DNA of 64,000 nucleotides from Streptomyces sp. NBC_01460. GTDB lineage: Bacteria > Actinomycetota > Actinomycetes > Streptomycetales > Streptomycetaceae. Positions within the stretch are counted from its first letter, which is position 1, and every line of letters begins with the position of its first letter. The notes under the pieces were generated by a model that searched no databases, was not told the origin of the DNA, and worked only from the letters and a program-made list of their open reading frames with translations. A program made the translations under genes and the position numbers. The DNA is taken from contig NZ_CP109473.1 of NCBI RefSeq assembly GCF_036227405.1, positions 5,642,001 through 5,706,000 of the forward strand. The letters run 5' to 3'. Below are positions 44,051 through 56,902 of this stretch, one piece after another.

Positions 44051-45622
44051 ATGGCGGAGCTTACGATCCGGCCGGAGGAGATCCGGGACGCACTGGATAA
44101 CTTTGTCCAGTCGTACCAGCCGGACGCGGCCTCGCGCGAGGAGGTCGGGACGGTCAGCGTTGCCGGCGACGGCATCGCGAAGGTGGAGGGCCTGCCCTCC
44201 GCCATGGCGAACGAGCTGCTGAAGTTCGAGGACGGCACCCTCGGTCTCGCCCTCAACCTCGAGGAGCGCGAGATCGGTGCGATCGTCCTCGGCGAGTTCA
44301 GCGGAATCGAGGAGGGCCAGCCGGTGCAGCGCACCGGTGAGGTGCTCTCCGTCGGCGTCGGCGAGGGCTACCTCGGCCGCGTCGTCGACCCGCTCGGCAA
44401 CCCGATCGACGGTCTCGGCGAGATCGCGACCGAAGGCCGTCGCGCCCTCGAGCTGCAGGCCCCTGGCGTCATGGTCCGCAAGTCGGTGCACGAGCCGATG
44501 CAGACCGGCTACAAGGCCGTCGACGCCATGGTGCCGATCGGCCGCGGCCAGCGTCAGCTGATCATCGGTGACCGTCAGACGGGTAAGACCGCTCTGGCCG
44601 TCGACACGATCATCAACCAGCGCGACAACTGGCGCTCGGGCGACGTGAACAAGCAGGTGCGCTGCATCTACGTCGCCATCGGCCAGAAGGGCTCCACCAT
44701 CGCCTCCGTGCGCGGTGCCCTCGAAGAGGCCGGCGCGCTGGAGTACACGACCATCGTCGCCGCCCCGGCGTCCGACCCGGCCGGCTTCAAGTACCTGGCG
44801 CCGTACACCGGCTCGGCCATCGGCCAGCACTGGATGTACGACGGCAAGCACGTCCTCATCATCTTCGACGACCTCTCGAAGCAGGCCGACGCCTACCGCG
44901 CCGTGTCGCTCCTGCTGCGCCGTCCGCCGGGCCGTGAGGCCTACCCGGGCGACGTCTTCTACCTGCACTCGCGTCTGCTGGAGCGCTGCGCCAAGCTCTC
45001 CGACGACATGGGCGCCGGTTCGATGACGGGCCTCCCGATCGTCGAGACCAAGGCGAACGACGTGTCGGCGTTCATCCCGACCAACGTCATCTCCATCACC
45101 GACGGCCAGTGCTTCCTGGAGTCCGACCTGTTCAACGCGGGTCAGCGTCCGGCGCTCAACGTCGGTATCTCGGTCTCCCGAGTCGGTGGCTCCGCCCAGC
45201 ACAAGGCCATGAAGCAGGTCTCCGGCCGACTGCGCGTGGACCTCGCCCAGTTCCGTGAGCTGGAGGCGTTCGCCGCCTTCGGTTCCGACCTGGACGCGGC
45301 CTCCAAGGCGTCGCTGGAGCGCGGTAAGCGCATGGTCGAGCTGCTGAAGCAGCCGCAGTACGCCCCGTTCCCGATGGAGGAGCAGGTCGTCTCCGTCTGG
45401 GCCGGCACCACGGGCAAGATGGACGACGTCCCGGTCGAGGACATCCGCCGCTTCGAGAGCGAGCTGCTCGAGTTCCTGCGCCGTGAGCGCAAGGACCTCC
45501 TGACCAGCATCGCCGAGGGCGGCAAGATGTCCGACGACACGCTGCAGTCGATCGCCGACGCGATCGCCGCCTTCAAGCAGCAGTTCGAGACCTCGGACGG
45601 CAAGCTCCTGGGCGAGGGCTGA
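44051..45622 (+). CDS. atpA: ATP synthase F1 subunit alpha
   Basis: 523 aa, non-catalytic nucleotide-binding subunit of the F1 head. P-loop [10 protein letters not shown] (about 175), [18 protein letters not shown] with the Arg finger, and ATP-site features are standard. ATG 44051 preceded by GGAGAG. Follows a 147-bp gap containing a palindrome, and is 3 bp before atpG. Confidence 0.97.
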   Translation: MAELTIRPEEIRDALDNFVQSYQPDAASREEVGTVSVAGDGIAKVEGLPSAMANELLKFEDGTLGLALNLEEREIGAIVLGEFSGIEEGQPVQRTGEVLSVGVGEGYLGRVVDPLGNPIDGLGEIATEGRRALELQAPGVMVRKSVHEPMQTGYKAVDAMVPIGRGQRQLIIGDRQTGKTALAVDTIINQRDNWRSGDVNKQVRCIYVAIGQKGSTIASVRGALEEAGALEYTTIVAAPASDPAGFKYLAPYTGSAIGQHWMYDGKHVLIIFDDLSKQADAYRAVSLLLRRPPGREAYPGDVFYLHSRLLERCAKLSDDMGAGSMTGLPIVETKANDVSAFIPTNVISITDGQCFLESDLFNAGQRPALNVGISVSRVGGSAQHKAMKQVSGRLRVDLAQFRELEAFAAFGSDLDAASKASLERGKRMVELLKQPQYAPFPMEEQVVSVWAGTTGKMDDVPVEDIRRFESELLEFLRRERKDLLTSIAEGGKMSDDTLQSIADAIAAFKQQFETSDGKLLGEG

Positions 45623-45625
45623 TCG

Positions 45626-47985
<2,360 letters not shown>

Positions 47986-48094
47986 GCCTCCGGCTCACCG
48001 AGGGGGGTGGGTGTGTCCCGCCCCCCTCACCACGCCCCGTAGAATCGAAACGACACCCGGCACGACCGCCGGGTGGTGACCCGAGGAGCCACCC

Positions 48095-48469
48095 TTGGCT
48101 GCTGAGCTGCATGTCGAGCTGGTCGCCGCGGACCGCAGTGTCTGGTCCGGCGAGGCCACCCTCGTTGTCGCACGTACCACGTCCGGCGACATCGGCGTCA
48201 TGCCCGGTCACCAGCCGCTTCTGGGTGTGCTGGAATCGGGCCCCGTGACGATCCGTACGAGCGACGGCGGGACGGTTGTCGCCGCTGTGCACGGCGGTTT
48301 CATCTCGTTCGCGGACAACAAGCTCTCGCTGCTGGCGGAGATCGCCGAGCTGGCTGACGAGATCGACGTCCAGCGCGCCGAGCGTGCGCTGGAGCGTGCG
48401 AAGTCGGACACGGACGCCGGTGCCGAGCGCCGCGCGGACGTGCGACTGCGTGCGGTGGCGGCGCACTGA
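48095..48469 (+). CDS. atpC: ATP synthase F1 subunit epsilon
   Basis: 124 aa. Beta-sandwich N-terminal domain (MPGHQPLLGVLESGPV) and a C-terminal helical region (ERALERAKSD) that can inhibit rotation. TTG start at 48095 with CGAGGAG; the usual MAAELHVELV N-terminus supports it. Last gene of the operon, followed by a hairpin. Confidence 0.96.
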   Translation: MAAELHVELVAADRSVWSGEATLVVARTTSGDIGVMPGHQPLLGVLESGPVTIRTSDGGTVVAAVHGGFISFADNKLSLLAEIAELADEIDVQRAERALERAKSDTDAGAERRADVRLRAVAAH

Positions 48470-48492
48470 GCGTCCCCACGAGGAGTTTTTAA

Positions 48493-48540
48493 CTCAGCCG
48501 CGGCCCGAGCTGGAGAGATCCAGACCGTGTCGCGGCTGAG
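48493..48540 (+). terminator. atp operon terminator-like hairpin
   Basis: CTCAGCCGCG (48493-48502) pairs with CGCGGCTGAG (48531-48540), enclosing an inner CTGGA/TCCAG stem, 23 bp after atpC. No T-run follows on the plus strand. Likely transcription end or 3' stabiliser. Confidence 0.6.
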
Positions 48541-48605
48541 GCAATGCAGGTGCAGTCCGGTTCGGCTCGGTTCGGTATCCGTTACTCGACGATGCGAGGA
48601 GGTCG

Positions 48606-49058
48606 GTGGAGATGGTCCTCGCGTTGTGGGTGGGCGGTCTGGTCGTCGTACTGGTCGCGGTGGGTCTGTTCGTCTTCGGCCTCCGCAGGCGGCTGATCCA
48701 GCGCTCCGGCGGCACCTTCGACTGCAGTCTGCGGTGGGACGTGTCCGAGGAGCCGGATCCCTCCGGCAAGGGCTGGGTCTACGGCGTCGCCCGCTACAGC
48801 GGTGACCGCGTCGACTGGTTCCGGGTCTTCTCCTACTCGCCCCGCCCGCGCCGCGGTCTGGAGCGCTCCGCCATCGAGGTGGTCGCACGCCGGCTGCCCG
48901 AGGGCGAGGAGGAGCTCGCGCTGCTGTCCGATTCCGTCGTGCTCGGCTGTCTCCACCGGGGGACACGCCTGGAGCTGGCGATGAGCGAGGACGCCCTGAC
49001 CGGTTTCCTCGCCTGGCTGGAGGCGGCACCGCCCGGCCAGCGAGTCAATGTGGCTTGA
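48606..49058 (+). CDS. DUF2550 family membrane-anchored protein
   Basis: 150 aa. One N-terminal membrane segment (about 5-25) and a cytoplasmic PH-like domain (GWVYGVARYSGDRVDWFRVFS), conserved after atpC in actinobacteria. Function unknown. Start at GTG 48606 or ATG 48612; both lie close to AGGAGG. Its last codons lie inside a 66-bp tandem duplication, so an additional, non-coding copy of the gene's end follows directly. Confidence 0.85.
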   Translation: MEMVLALWVGGLVVVLVAVGLFVFGLRRRLIQRSGGTFDCSLRWDVSEEPDPSGKGWVYGVARYSGDRVDWFRVFSYSPRPRRGLERSAIEVVARRLPEGEEELALLSDSVVLGCLHRGTRLELAMSEDALTGFLAWLEAAPPGQRVNVA

Positions 49059-49168
49059 GTAGAGGGTTCTCGCTGGTTGGGGGTCCCCCCGGACGGAGTC
49101 CGGGGGAGGGTCAATGTGGCTTGAGTAGAGGGTTCTCGCTGGTCGGGGGTCCCCCCGGACGGAGTCCG
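49044..49168 (+). repeat. Tandem duplication of about 60-66 bp at the 3' end of the DUF2550 gene
   Basis: The unit beginning GTCAATGTGGCTTGAG and running through GGACGGAGTCCG occurs at 49044-49109 and again from 49110 to about 49168, with one C/T difference. Each copy includes the gene's last four codons plus stop and a hairpin (CCCCCGGAC-GGA-GTCCGGGGG in the first copy). It is a recent local duplication that doubled the terminator. Confidence 0.85.
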
Positions 49169-49232
49169 AGTCCGGGCACCCTCAACCAGTAGGAACCCAC
49201 CTCGCCTCTTCAGGGGGCGGGACACACGAAAA

Positions 49233-49273
49233 CCGGGGAGACAGGGGGCGGTCCTGTCTCCCCGGCGCTTTTT
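49233..49273. terminator. Bidirectional terminator between DUF2550 and chitinase genes
   Basis: CCGGGGAGACAGG (49233-49245) pairs perfectly with its complement (49253-49265). T5 follows on the plus strand and T4 on the minus strand, so it can serve both converging genes. Confidence 0.85.
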
Positions 49274-49328
49274 CCGGGGGGTGCGTGCCACCTCGTAGGG
49301 GCGGGCCGAGGCGGCCGTCGCGGACGGG

Positions 49329-51215
<1,887 letters not shown>

Positions 51216-51311
51216 CGGTGCTCCTCGGGTGAGGTCCGGCAAACGGGGATCAAACCCTGCGTCGCCCTGAGCCCGCTTTGTCATGGCGTACTCACCGCAG
51301 CGTGTTCGGTG

Positions 51312-51353
51312 AGATTAGGAAGGTCTGGACCAATCGTCAAGAGGTCCAGACCA
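51312..51353 (-). promoter_or_regulatory. chiC promoter with paired 12-bp repeats
   Basis: On the minus strand TTGACG (51340-51335), a 17-nt spacer and TAATCT (51317-51312) form a near-consensus vegetative promoter. Two 12-bp repeats, TGGTCTGGACCT (51353-51342) and TGGTCCAGACCT (51332-51321), flank and overlap the -35. These are the known chitinase-promoter repeats for glucose repression/chitin induction and resemble DasR sites, so N-acetylglucosamine control is likely. Confidence 0.85.
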
Positions 51354-51370
51354 AAGATTCGCGCACGGAT

Positions 51371-52021
51371 TCAGAGGCCCAACTCCTGGGCGAGCACCGC
51401 TGCTTGCACCCTGCTGCGCAGTTCGAGCTTTCCGAGCAGCCTGCTGACGTGCGTCTTCACCGTGGCCTCGGCCATCGAGAGGCGGACCGCGACCTCCGCG
51501 TTCGACAGCCCCTCACCGAGACAGCCCAGCACCTCGCGCTCCCGGCGGGTCAGCGTGTCGAGCGCCTCGGGGGCGGGCCCGCGCGTCCCGCGGGCGGAGG
51601 AGGTGCCGGCGAACTCCTGGATGAGCCGCCGGGTCACGGCGGAGGCGATCAGGCCCTCGCCGCGCGCCACCGTCCGCACCGCCTCGATCAGGTCCTTGGC
51701 CTCGGTGTTCTTCAGCAGGAAGCCCGACGCACCCGCGCGCAGCGCCCCGAAGACGTACTCGTCCAGATCGAACGTCGTCAGCACCAGGACGTCCGCCAGC
51801 CGCTCCGTCACGACCTGCCGCGTCGCGGAGACCCCGTCCAGCCGGGGCATCTGCACGTCCATCAGCACCAGATCCGGACGGAGTTCACGGGCCAGGCGCA
51901 CGGCGGCCTCACCGTCGCCCGCCTCGCCCACGACCTCGATGTCCGGTGCGCTGCCCAGGATCAGCACCAGCCCCGCGCGCACGGCCGACTGGTCCTCGGC
52001 GACCAGTACCCGGATCGTCAT
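51371..52021 (-). CDS. NarL/LuxR-type response regulator (probable ChiR)
   Basis: 216 aa. Receiver domain (phospho-acceptor D55 in LVLMDVQMP, Lys in LLKNTEA) and a LuxR-type HTH (about 150-210; LTRREREVLGCLGEGLSNAEVA). The ATG overlaps the stop of the sensor-kinase gene upstream (ATGA). Located next to the chitinase gene, it corresponds to the chitinase-regulating ChiR described for S. coelicolor and S. thermoviolaceus; this is by synteny and should be treated as likely. Confidence 0.9.
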   Translation of the reverse strand: MTIRVLVAEDQSAVRAGLVLILGSAPDIEVVGEAGDGEAAVRLARELRPDLVLMDVQMPRLDGVSATRQVVTERLADVLVLTTFDLDEYVFGALRAGASGFLLKNTEAKDLIEAVRTVARGEGLIASAVTRRLIQEFAGTSSARGTRGPAPEALDTLTRREREVLGCLGEGLSNAEVAVRLSMAEATVKTHVSRLLGKLELRSRVQAAVLAQELGL

Positions 52022-53247
52022 GTCCGGTACGTCCTCTCCTCGACGGGCAGTTCGGCCCGTACCCGCCAGATCTTCACGCCGTCACCCCCGGGCCGCGGGC
52101 CCGCCTCGATCGTCCCGCCGAGCAGCGCCACCCGTTCCCGCATCCCCACCAGACCGGCGCCCGAACCGGGGGCGCGCGGTCCCGGCCGGTCGCCGATGAC
52201 ACTGCTCACCTCGACCGTGAGCACGGTGCGCGACCGCCCCAGCCGGACCGCCACGGGGCCGGGCGCCGCGTGCTTCAGCGCGTTCGTCAGTGACTCCTGG
52301 ACGATGCGGTACGCCGCGAGCTCCACCGGTGCGGGCAGGGGCCCGGACTCCTCGCGGCCGTCGTGGAGGGTGACGTCGAGCCCGCTGGAGGCCGAGTTCG
52401 CTCCGGCCTGCTCCACGAGGGCGTCCAGGGAGGCGAGGGTCGGTGCCGCGCTCGGCGGCCCGGCCGCGCCGTTCTCCCTGAGCAGCCCGATGAGCCTCCG
52501 CATCTCGGCCAGCCCGTCGACGCTGTTCTGCCGGATCACCCCGAGGGCGTCGCGGGAGGTGCCCGGATCGTCGATGGAGAGCGCGGCCGTGGAGTGGATG
52601 GCGATGGCGGAGAGATGGTTGGCGACCATGTCGTGCAGCTCGCGGGCCATCCGGGACCGCTCGGCGGTGACCGCCTGGACCCGGTCCATCTCGGCCAGCA
52701 GCGCGGTCTGGTCGGCGCGCAGACGGGCCGCCTCGGCGGCCTCCCGGTGGTTGCGCACACTGGCACCGGTGAGGGCGGGGACGAAGGAGACCATGCCGAC
52801 GACGATCCCGATGAGCACGGCGTCCGCCGACGGGGCCCAGGCGACGAAGCCGACCGTCGTGGCGACCGTGAGGAGCAGCGTGATCACCGGAACGCGACGC
52901 GAGGTGGCGGGCGTGCCGTACAGCACCGCGGCGTACACGAGGTCGGTGAACATCAGCAGGGTCGCGAGGCTGCCCACCGTGAACTGATCGGCCACCAGCG
53001 CGAGGGTGCCGACGGCCAGGGCGGTGAGCGGGGCGGAGCGCCGCAGCAGTTCGAGGGCGGACATCACCAAGAGCGGCAGCAGGGACACCCAGGGGGCGTC
53101 GAAGAGACGGCCGTTCTGGATGTGGATGCCGATCACCCACAGGATCACACCGCCGGACAGCCCGGTGACCGCGAGCAGGACGTCGTCGCGATGCGGGCGC
53201 GCAAGGGAGAACACGTTCCCATCCAACACGGCGCCGGTCCCCGGCAC
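52018..53247 (-). CDS. HisKA_3-type sensor histidine kinase (probable ChiS)
   Basis: 409 aa. Five to six membrane helices with very short loops (about 25-165), so the signal is probably sensed in or at the membrane. Dimerisation/phospho-acceptor helix RSRMARELHDMVANHLS (His near 206), and HATPase with the N-box (QESLTNALKHA) and a G-box (GSGAGLVGMRERV). The start is uncertain: GTG 53247 is used, and in-frame GTGs downstream are possible. Partner of the overlapping response regulator. Confidence 0.88.
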   Translation of the reverse strand: MPGTGAVLDGNVFSLARPHRDDVLLAVTGLSGGVILWVIGIHIQNGRLFDAPWVSLLPLLVMSALELLRRSAPLTALAVGTLALVADQFTVGSLATLLMFTDLVYAAVLYGTPATSRRVPVITLLLTVATTVGFVAWAPSADAVLIGIVVGMVSFVPALTGASVRNHREAAEAARLRADQTALLAEMDRVQAVTAERSRMARELHDMVANHLSAIAIHSTAALSIDDPGTSRDALGVIRQNSVDGLAEMRRLIGLLRENGAAGPPSAAPTLASLDALVEQAGANSASSGLDVTLHDGREESGPLPAPVELAAYRIVQESLTNALKHAAPGPVAVRLGRSRTVLTVEVSSVIGDRPGPRAPGSGAGLVGMRERVALLGGTIEAGPRPGGDGVKIWRVRAELPVEERTYRT

Positions 53248-53365
53248 GTCCGTACGCAGGCCGAGACGCGGCTACATCGAAGGATGCAGTCGCCTTTCGT
53301 CACTGCTGACGACGATCCGGCGCCGTACGGACGGGAGTCTGGAAGGGACCGGAAGGAGAAGTGCC

Positions 53366-53923
53366 GTGATCGTCACACTGATCGTGCTCTGCGAGGTCGG
53401 CTTCTGGGTCCTGCTGGCCGCCGGACTCGCCCTGCGGTACGTCGCGAGGAAACCCCGGCTGGGCGCGGCCGTGCTGCTGTGCGAGCCCCTGCTGGAGGTC
53501 GTCCTGCTGGTGGTGACGGCGATGGACCTGAAGAACGGCGCCGAGCCGGACTGGAAGCACGGCCTCGCCGCCGTCTACATCGGCTTCACGGTGGGGCTCG
53601 GCCACTCCACCATCAGGTGGGTCGACGCCAGGGTCGCCCACCGCTTCGCGGGCGGCCCGCCGCCGGTGAGGCCCCCGAAGTACGGGATGGCGCGGGCCGC
53701 CCACGAGTGGCGCACCGCCGCCCGCTGGATCGTGGCCGCGGGGACCGCCATGGCCCTGCTCCAGGCGGCGATCTGGTACGTCGGCGGGGACGGCGACACC
53801 GGCTCGCTGCAGATGTGGCAGCAGAAGATGCTCTGGGTGATCGGGATCAACCTGATCATCGCCGTGGGCTACACGGTGTGGCCCAAGCAGGAACCCAGGG
53901 ACCGGGTCGGGGCGGGCCGCTGA
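53366..53923 (+). CDS. Small integral membrane protein, unknown function
   Basis: 185 aa with about five TM segments (5-25, 33-52, 65-85, 117-135, 148-165). It carries no motif I can assign. GTG 53366 preceded by GGAAGGAG. The stop abuts the stop of the convergent cobalamin adenosyltransferase gene without a gap, so there is no room for a separate terminator. Confidence 0.75.
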   Translation: MIVTLIVLCEVGFWVLLAAGLALRYVARKPRLGAAVLLCEPLLEVVLLVVTAMDLKNGAEPDWKHGLAAVYIGFTVGLGHSTIRWVDARVAHRFAGGPPPVRPPKYGMARAAHEWRTAARWIVAAGTAMALLQAAIWYVGGDGDTGSLQMWQQKMLWVIGINLIIAVGYTVWPKQEPRDRVGAGR

Positions 53924-54496
53924 TCAGCGCTCGCCGCCCGGCACCCACAGCACGTCGCCGACCTCCTTGTTCGCCGTCCTGGCGAGGATGAACAGGAGGT
54001 CGGAGAGGCGGTTCAGGTACGTCGCCGTCAGGGCGTTCATGACGTCGCCGTGGACCGCCAGCGCCGCCCACGTGGACCGCTCCGCCCGCCGTACGACCGT
54101 GCAGGCCTGGTGCAGCAGCGCCGCTCCCGGGGTGCCGCCCGGGAGGATGAAGCTGCGGAGCTTCTCGAGCTCCTCCAGGTAGGTGTCGCAGTCCGCCTCC
54201 AGCTTGTCGACGTAGGACTGCTCCACCCGCAGCGGTGGGTACTCCGGGTTCTCCACCACCGGGGTCGACAGGTCCGCGCCCACGTCGAACAGGTCGTTCT
54301 GCACACGGACGAGGACCTTCACGACGTCCTCGGAGAGGTTCCCGAGCGCGACGGCCGTGCCGATGACGGCGTTGGCCTCGTTGGCGTCGGCGTAGGCCGA
54401 GATCCGCAGATCGGTCTTGGCGGTCCGGCTCATGTCGCCGAGGGCGGTGGTGCCCTTGTCGCCGGTACGGGTGTAGATGCGCGTCAGATTGACCAT
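53924..54496 (-). CDS. PduO-type ATP:cob(I)alamin adenosyltransferase
   Basis: 190 aa. Makes adenosylcobalamin from cob(I)alamin and ATP. The N-terminal ATP-binding signature IYTRTGDKGTTALGD, the RISAYADANEANA stretch and C-terminal CTVVRRAERS and LNRLSDLLFILAR are diagnostic. ATG 54496. Adenosylcobalamin supports methylmalonyl-CoA mutase and ribonucleotide reductase in Streptomyces. It lies 14 bp from the ABC permease stop on the same strand, perhaps cotranscribed. Confidence 0.93.
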   Translation of the reverse strand: MVNLTRIYTRTGDKGTTALGDMSRTAKTDLRISAYADANEANAVIGTAVALGNLSEDVVKVLVRVQNDLFDVGADLSTPVVENPEYPPLRVEQSYVDKLEADCDTYLEELEKLRSFILPGGTPGAALLHQACTVVRRAERSTWAALAVHGDVMNALTATYLNRLSDLLFILARTANKEVGDVLWVPGGER

Positions 54497-54509
54497 GGGT
54501 CCAGCGTAG

Positions 54510-55259
54510 TTACGCTCCGGCCCTGCGGAAGACGCGCGTGCCGGCCGTCACAGCCAGAAGGGCGAACGCGAGCGCCACCAGCACCCCGTACAGCATGTGC
54601 GCCGTGGCGTACGAGCCGACGTACGCGTCCCGCACGGCGTCCACCAGGTAGCGGAACGGCGTGAAGTGCGACAGCACGTCCAGCCACGCGGGGCCGAGCG
54701 TCATCGGCAGCATCAGTCCGGAGAGCAGCATGGCCGGCATGGTGAGCGAGTTGATCACCGGCCCGAACTCCTGAGGCGTACGCACCTTCATCGCGAGGGC
54801 GTACGACAGCGAGGCCAGCGAGACGGTCAGCAGGCCTACGAAGGCGAAGCCGATGAGCACCCCGGCCAGCGGTGCGCGCAACCCCATGACCAGGGCCGCG
54901 AGCACCAGCAGCACGGCCTGGAACATGAACAGCAGGGCGTCCCGCAGGACTCGCCCCAGCAGGAGGGCCAGCCGGCTCACGGGGGTCACACGCATGCGTT
55001 CCACCACCCCCGTGGACTTCTCGATGATGATCGAGAAGCCCGCGAACGAAGCGCCGAAGAGGCCCAGTTGGAGCAGCAGTCCGGGCACCAGGACCTGCCA
55101 GGAGTCGCCGGTGGAGCGGAGCGGGAGACCCGTGAGGAGCGGTCCGAAGAAGAGCAGGTAGAGCAGCGGCATCAGGATCCCGAAGAAGATCTGGAACCGG
55201 GAGCGCACGGTCTGCCGGAGGTACCGGCCGAAGATCAGTGAGGTGTCGTGGAGAAGCAT
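54510..55259 (-). CDS. ABC-2 type exporter permease
   Basis: 249 aa, six TM helices, with the DrrB/NodJ-like signature region (IIIEKSTGVVERMRVTPVSRLALLLGRV) found in antibiotic and glycan exporters. Its ATG lies 25 bp inside the end of the ATPase gene, so the two are coupled. With the ATPase, it should form a homodimeric half-transporter pair exporting a hydrophobic compound; the substrate is unknown. Confidence 0.9.
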   Translation of the reverse strand: MLLHDTSLIFGRYLRQTVRSRFQIFFGILMPLLYLLFFGPLLTGLPLRSTGDSWQVLVPGLLLQLGLFGASFAGFSIIIEKSTGVVERMRVTPVSRLALLLGRVLRDALLFMFQAVLLVLAALVMGLRAPLAGVLIGFAFVGLLTVSLASLSYALAMKVRTPQEFGPVINSLTMPAMLLSGLMLPMTLGPAWLDVLSHFTPFRYLVDAVRDAYVGSYATAHMLYGVLVALAFALLAVTAGTRVFRRAGA

Positions 55260-56050
55260 CGGGCGTCCTGTACGGCGAGGGGGGCGGCCTCGGCGGCGGC
55301 CGGGGCGCGGCCGGTGATCGCGAGGAAGGTCTCGTGGAGCGAGGCGTCCGGCGAGCCGGCGTGTTCGGTCTTGAGAGCGGCCGGCGCGCCCTCGGCGACG
55401 ACCAGGCCGCCGTCGATGACGACCAGCCGGTCCGCGAGGGCGTCGGCCTCGTCGAGGTAGTGGGTGGTGAGCACGACCGTCGTGCCGAAGTCGTCCCGCA
55501 GCCCCCGGACCAGGTCCCACAGGTCCTCCCGGCTGCCCGGGTCGAGTCCGGTCGTCGGCTCGTCGAGGAAGAGCAGGGGCGGGCGGTGGGTGAGGCCCAT
55601 CGCGATGTCGAGACGGCGGCGCTGCCCGCCGGAGAGCGCGGCCGTCCTGCGGTCGAGCAGCCCGTCGAGGCCGAGGCGCGCGGCCAGTTCGGCCGTCCGC
55701 GCGATCGCCTCGGCCTTGCTCAGCCGGTACAGCCGCCCCTGGGTGACGAGCTCCTCCCGCACCGTGACGTGCGGATCCACCCCGCCGGACTGGGCGACGT
55801 AACCGCATTTCTCGCGGACCCCCGCGGGGTCCGCCGTCAGGTCGCGGCCGGCCACGGTGGCCGCTCCGCCGGTGGGGGCGAGCAGCGTGGTGAGCATCCG
55901 CAGGGTGGTGGTCTTGCCCGCGCCGTTGGGTCCGAGGAGGCCGACGATCTCGCCGGGCAGGACGGTCAGGTCGACCGAGCGCACGGCGTGGACGGGCCCT
56001 GCCTTGGTCGTGAAGGTCCGGGCGAGCCCGGACGTGCTGATGATGGCCAT
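55235..56050 (-). CDS. ABC transporter ATPase (DrrA-like)
   Basis: 271 aa. Walker A GPNGAGKT (about 40-47), Q-loop AQSGGVD, signature LSGGQRRRLDIA, Walker B LLFLDEPTTGLD and H-loop TTHYLDEAD, plus a C-terminal extension typical of DrrA-type drug-export ATPases. ATG 56050, with weak ribosome site. Divergent from tetR across 82 bp containing two AAAAATGCA repeats, so TetR probably represses this exporter. Confidence 0.93.
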   Translation of the reverse strand: MAIISTSGLARTFTTKAGPVHAVRSVDLTVLPGEIVGLLGPNGAGKTTTLRMLTTLLAPTGGAATVAGRDLTADPAGVREKCGYVAQSGGVDPHVTVREELVTQGRLYRLSKAEAIARTAELAARLGLDGLLDRRTAALSGGQRRRLDIAMGLTHRPPLLFLDEPTTGLDPGSREDLWDLVRGLRDDFGTTVVLTTHYLDEADALADRLVVIDGGLVVAEGAPAALKTEHAGSPDASLHETFLAITGRAPAAAEAAPLAVQDARCFSTTPH

Positions 56051-56076
56051 GGCGACCAGAAAAACAGAGTCACCCC

Positions 56077-56132
56077 AAAAATGCAATGCCTTCAAAAATG
56101 CAGGGACCCCATCGGCTGCGTAGGATGGGGCC
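56077..56132 (+). promoter_or_regulatory. tetR/ABC divergent control region
   Basis: Two perfect direct repeats AAAAATGCA (56077-56085 and 56094-56102, 17 bp apart) and a TAGGAT -10 (56121-56126), 6 nt before the TetR ATG, giving a probably leaderless tetR mRNA. The repeats sit upstream of that -10 and between the two genes, a reasonable operator position. Confidence 0.5.
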
Positions 56133-56774
56133 ATGACCGAGGGACTCAGGGAGCGGAAGAAGCGCCGGACCAGGCAGCACCTGTCGGACGTGGCCACCGG
56201 GCTCTTCGTGGAGAGGGGCTTCGACGCGGTCACGATTGCCGAGATCGCCCAGGCCGCGGACGTCTCCGTCAACACCGTGTACAACTACTTCCCCGCCAAG
56301 GAGGACCTCTTCCTGGACCGCGGCAGCGGCATCGTCGACCGGCTCTCGCGCTACGTCCGGGGCCGCGAGGCGGGGGAGTCCGCCGCCGACGCCGTGCTGC
56401 GCGAGCTGCGCATCCAGGTGGAGGGCGTCTCACCCACGGTCGGCCTCATGGAGGGGTACGCGGCCTTCATGAGGGTCATCGAGGGCGCCGACGGCCTCAA
56501 GGCCCGTCTCTGGCACATCCAGCAGGAGGCCCAGCTCCACCTGGAGGCGACCATGCGGGCGGAGTCCGGGGCGGATCCGGACGACCCGGCCCCGGATCTG
56601 GTGGCCGGTCAGCTCTCCTGGGTGCACAGCACCCTGATGGCGTACATAGGCGGCGAGATGGTGGCGGGCCGCAAGCCCGACGAGGTCTCCCGCGACGCGC
56701 TCGCCCTGCTCGACGGCATGGAGGACCTCCTCGGCGAGAAGGTGCTCAACTACGCGCGACGCGCGGCTGCGTGA
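56133..56774 (+). CDS. TetR-family transcriptional regulator
   Basis: 213 aa. N-terminal HTH (about 10-55; FDAVTIAEIAQAADVSVNTVYNYF), followed by a helical ligand domain with no recognisable ligand pocket. It is transcribed away from an ABC-2 exporter, the standard layout of a local drug-efflux repressor. The start ATG lies 6 nt after TAGGAT, so it is probably leaderless. Confidence 0.92.
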   Translation: MTEGLRERKKRRTRQHLSDVATGLFVERGFDAVTIAEIAQAADVSVNTVYNYFPAKEDLFLDRGSGIVDRLSRYVRGREAGESAADAVLRELRIQVEGVSPTVGLMEGYAAFMRVIEGADGLKARLWHIQQEAQLHLEATMRAESGADPDDPAPDLVAGQLSWVHSTLMAYIGGEMVAGRKPDEVSRDALALLDGMEDLLGEKVLNYARRAAA

Positions 56775-56902
56775 CACCGGACGGTGTGATGTCCGTCATG
56801 TGAGACGTGACGCGCATCTCTTCGCGGCCCCAGGGCCCCTCACGGGTACTAATCTCCGCCGGAGAGCATGCGAACTACCGAGAATGCATAGGGGTGCGAA
56901 TC

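Noticed and set aside
49044..49168. Possible CRISPR-like repeats
   Set aside because: Only two copies, directly adjacent with no spacer; a simple tandem duplication explains it.
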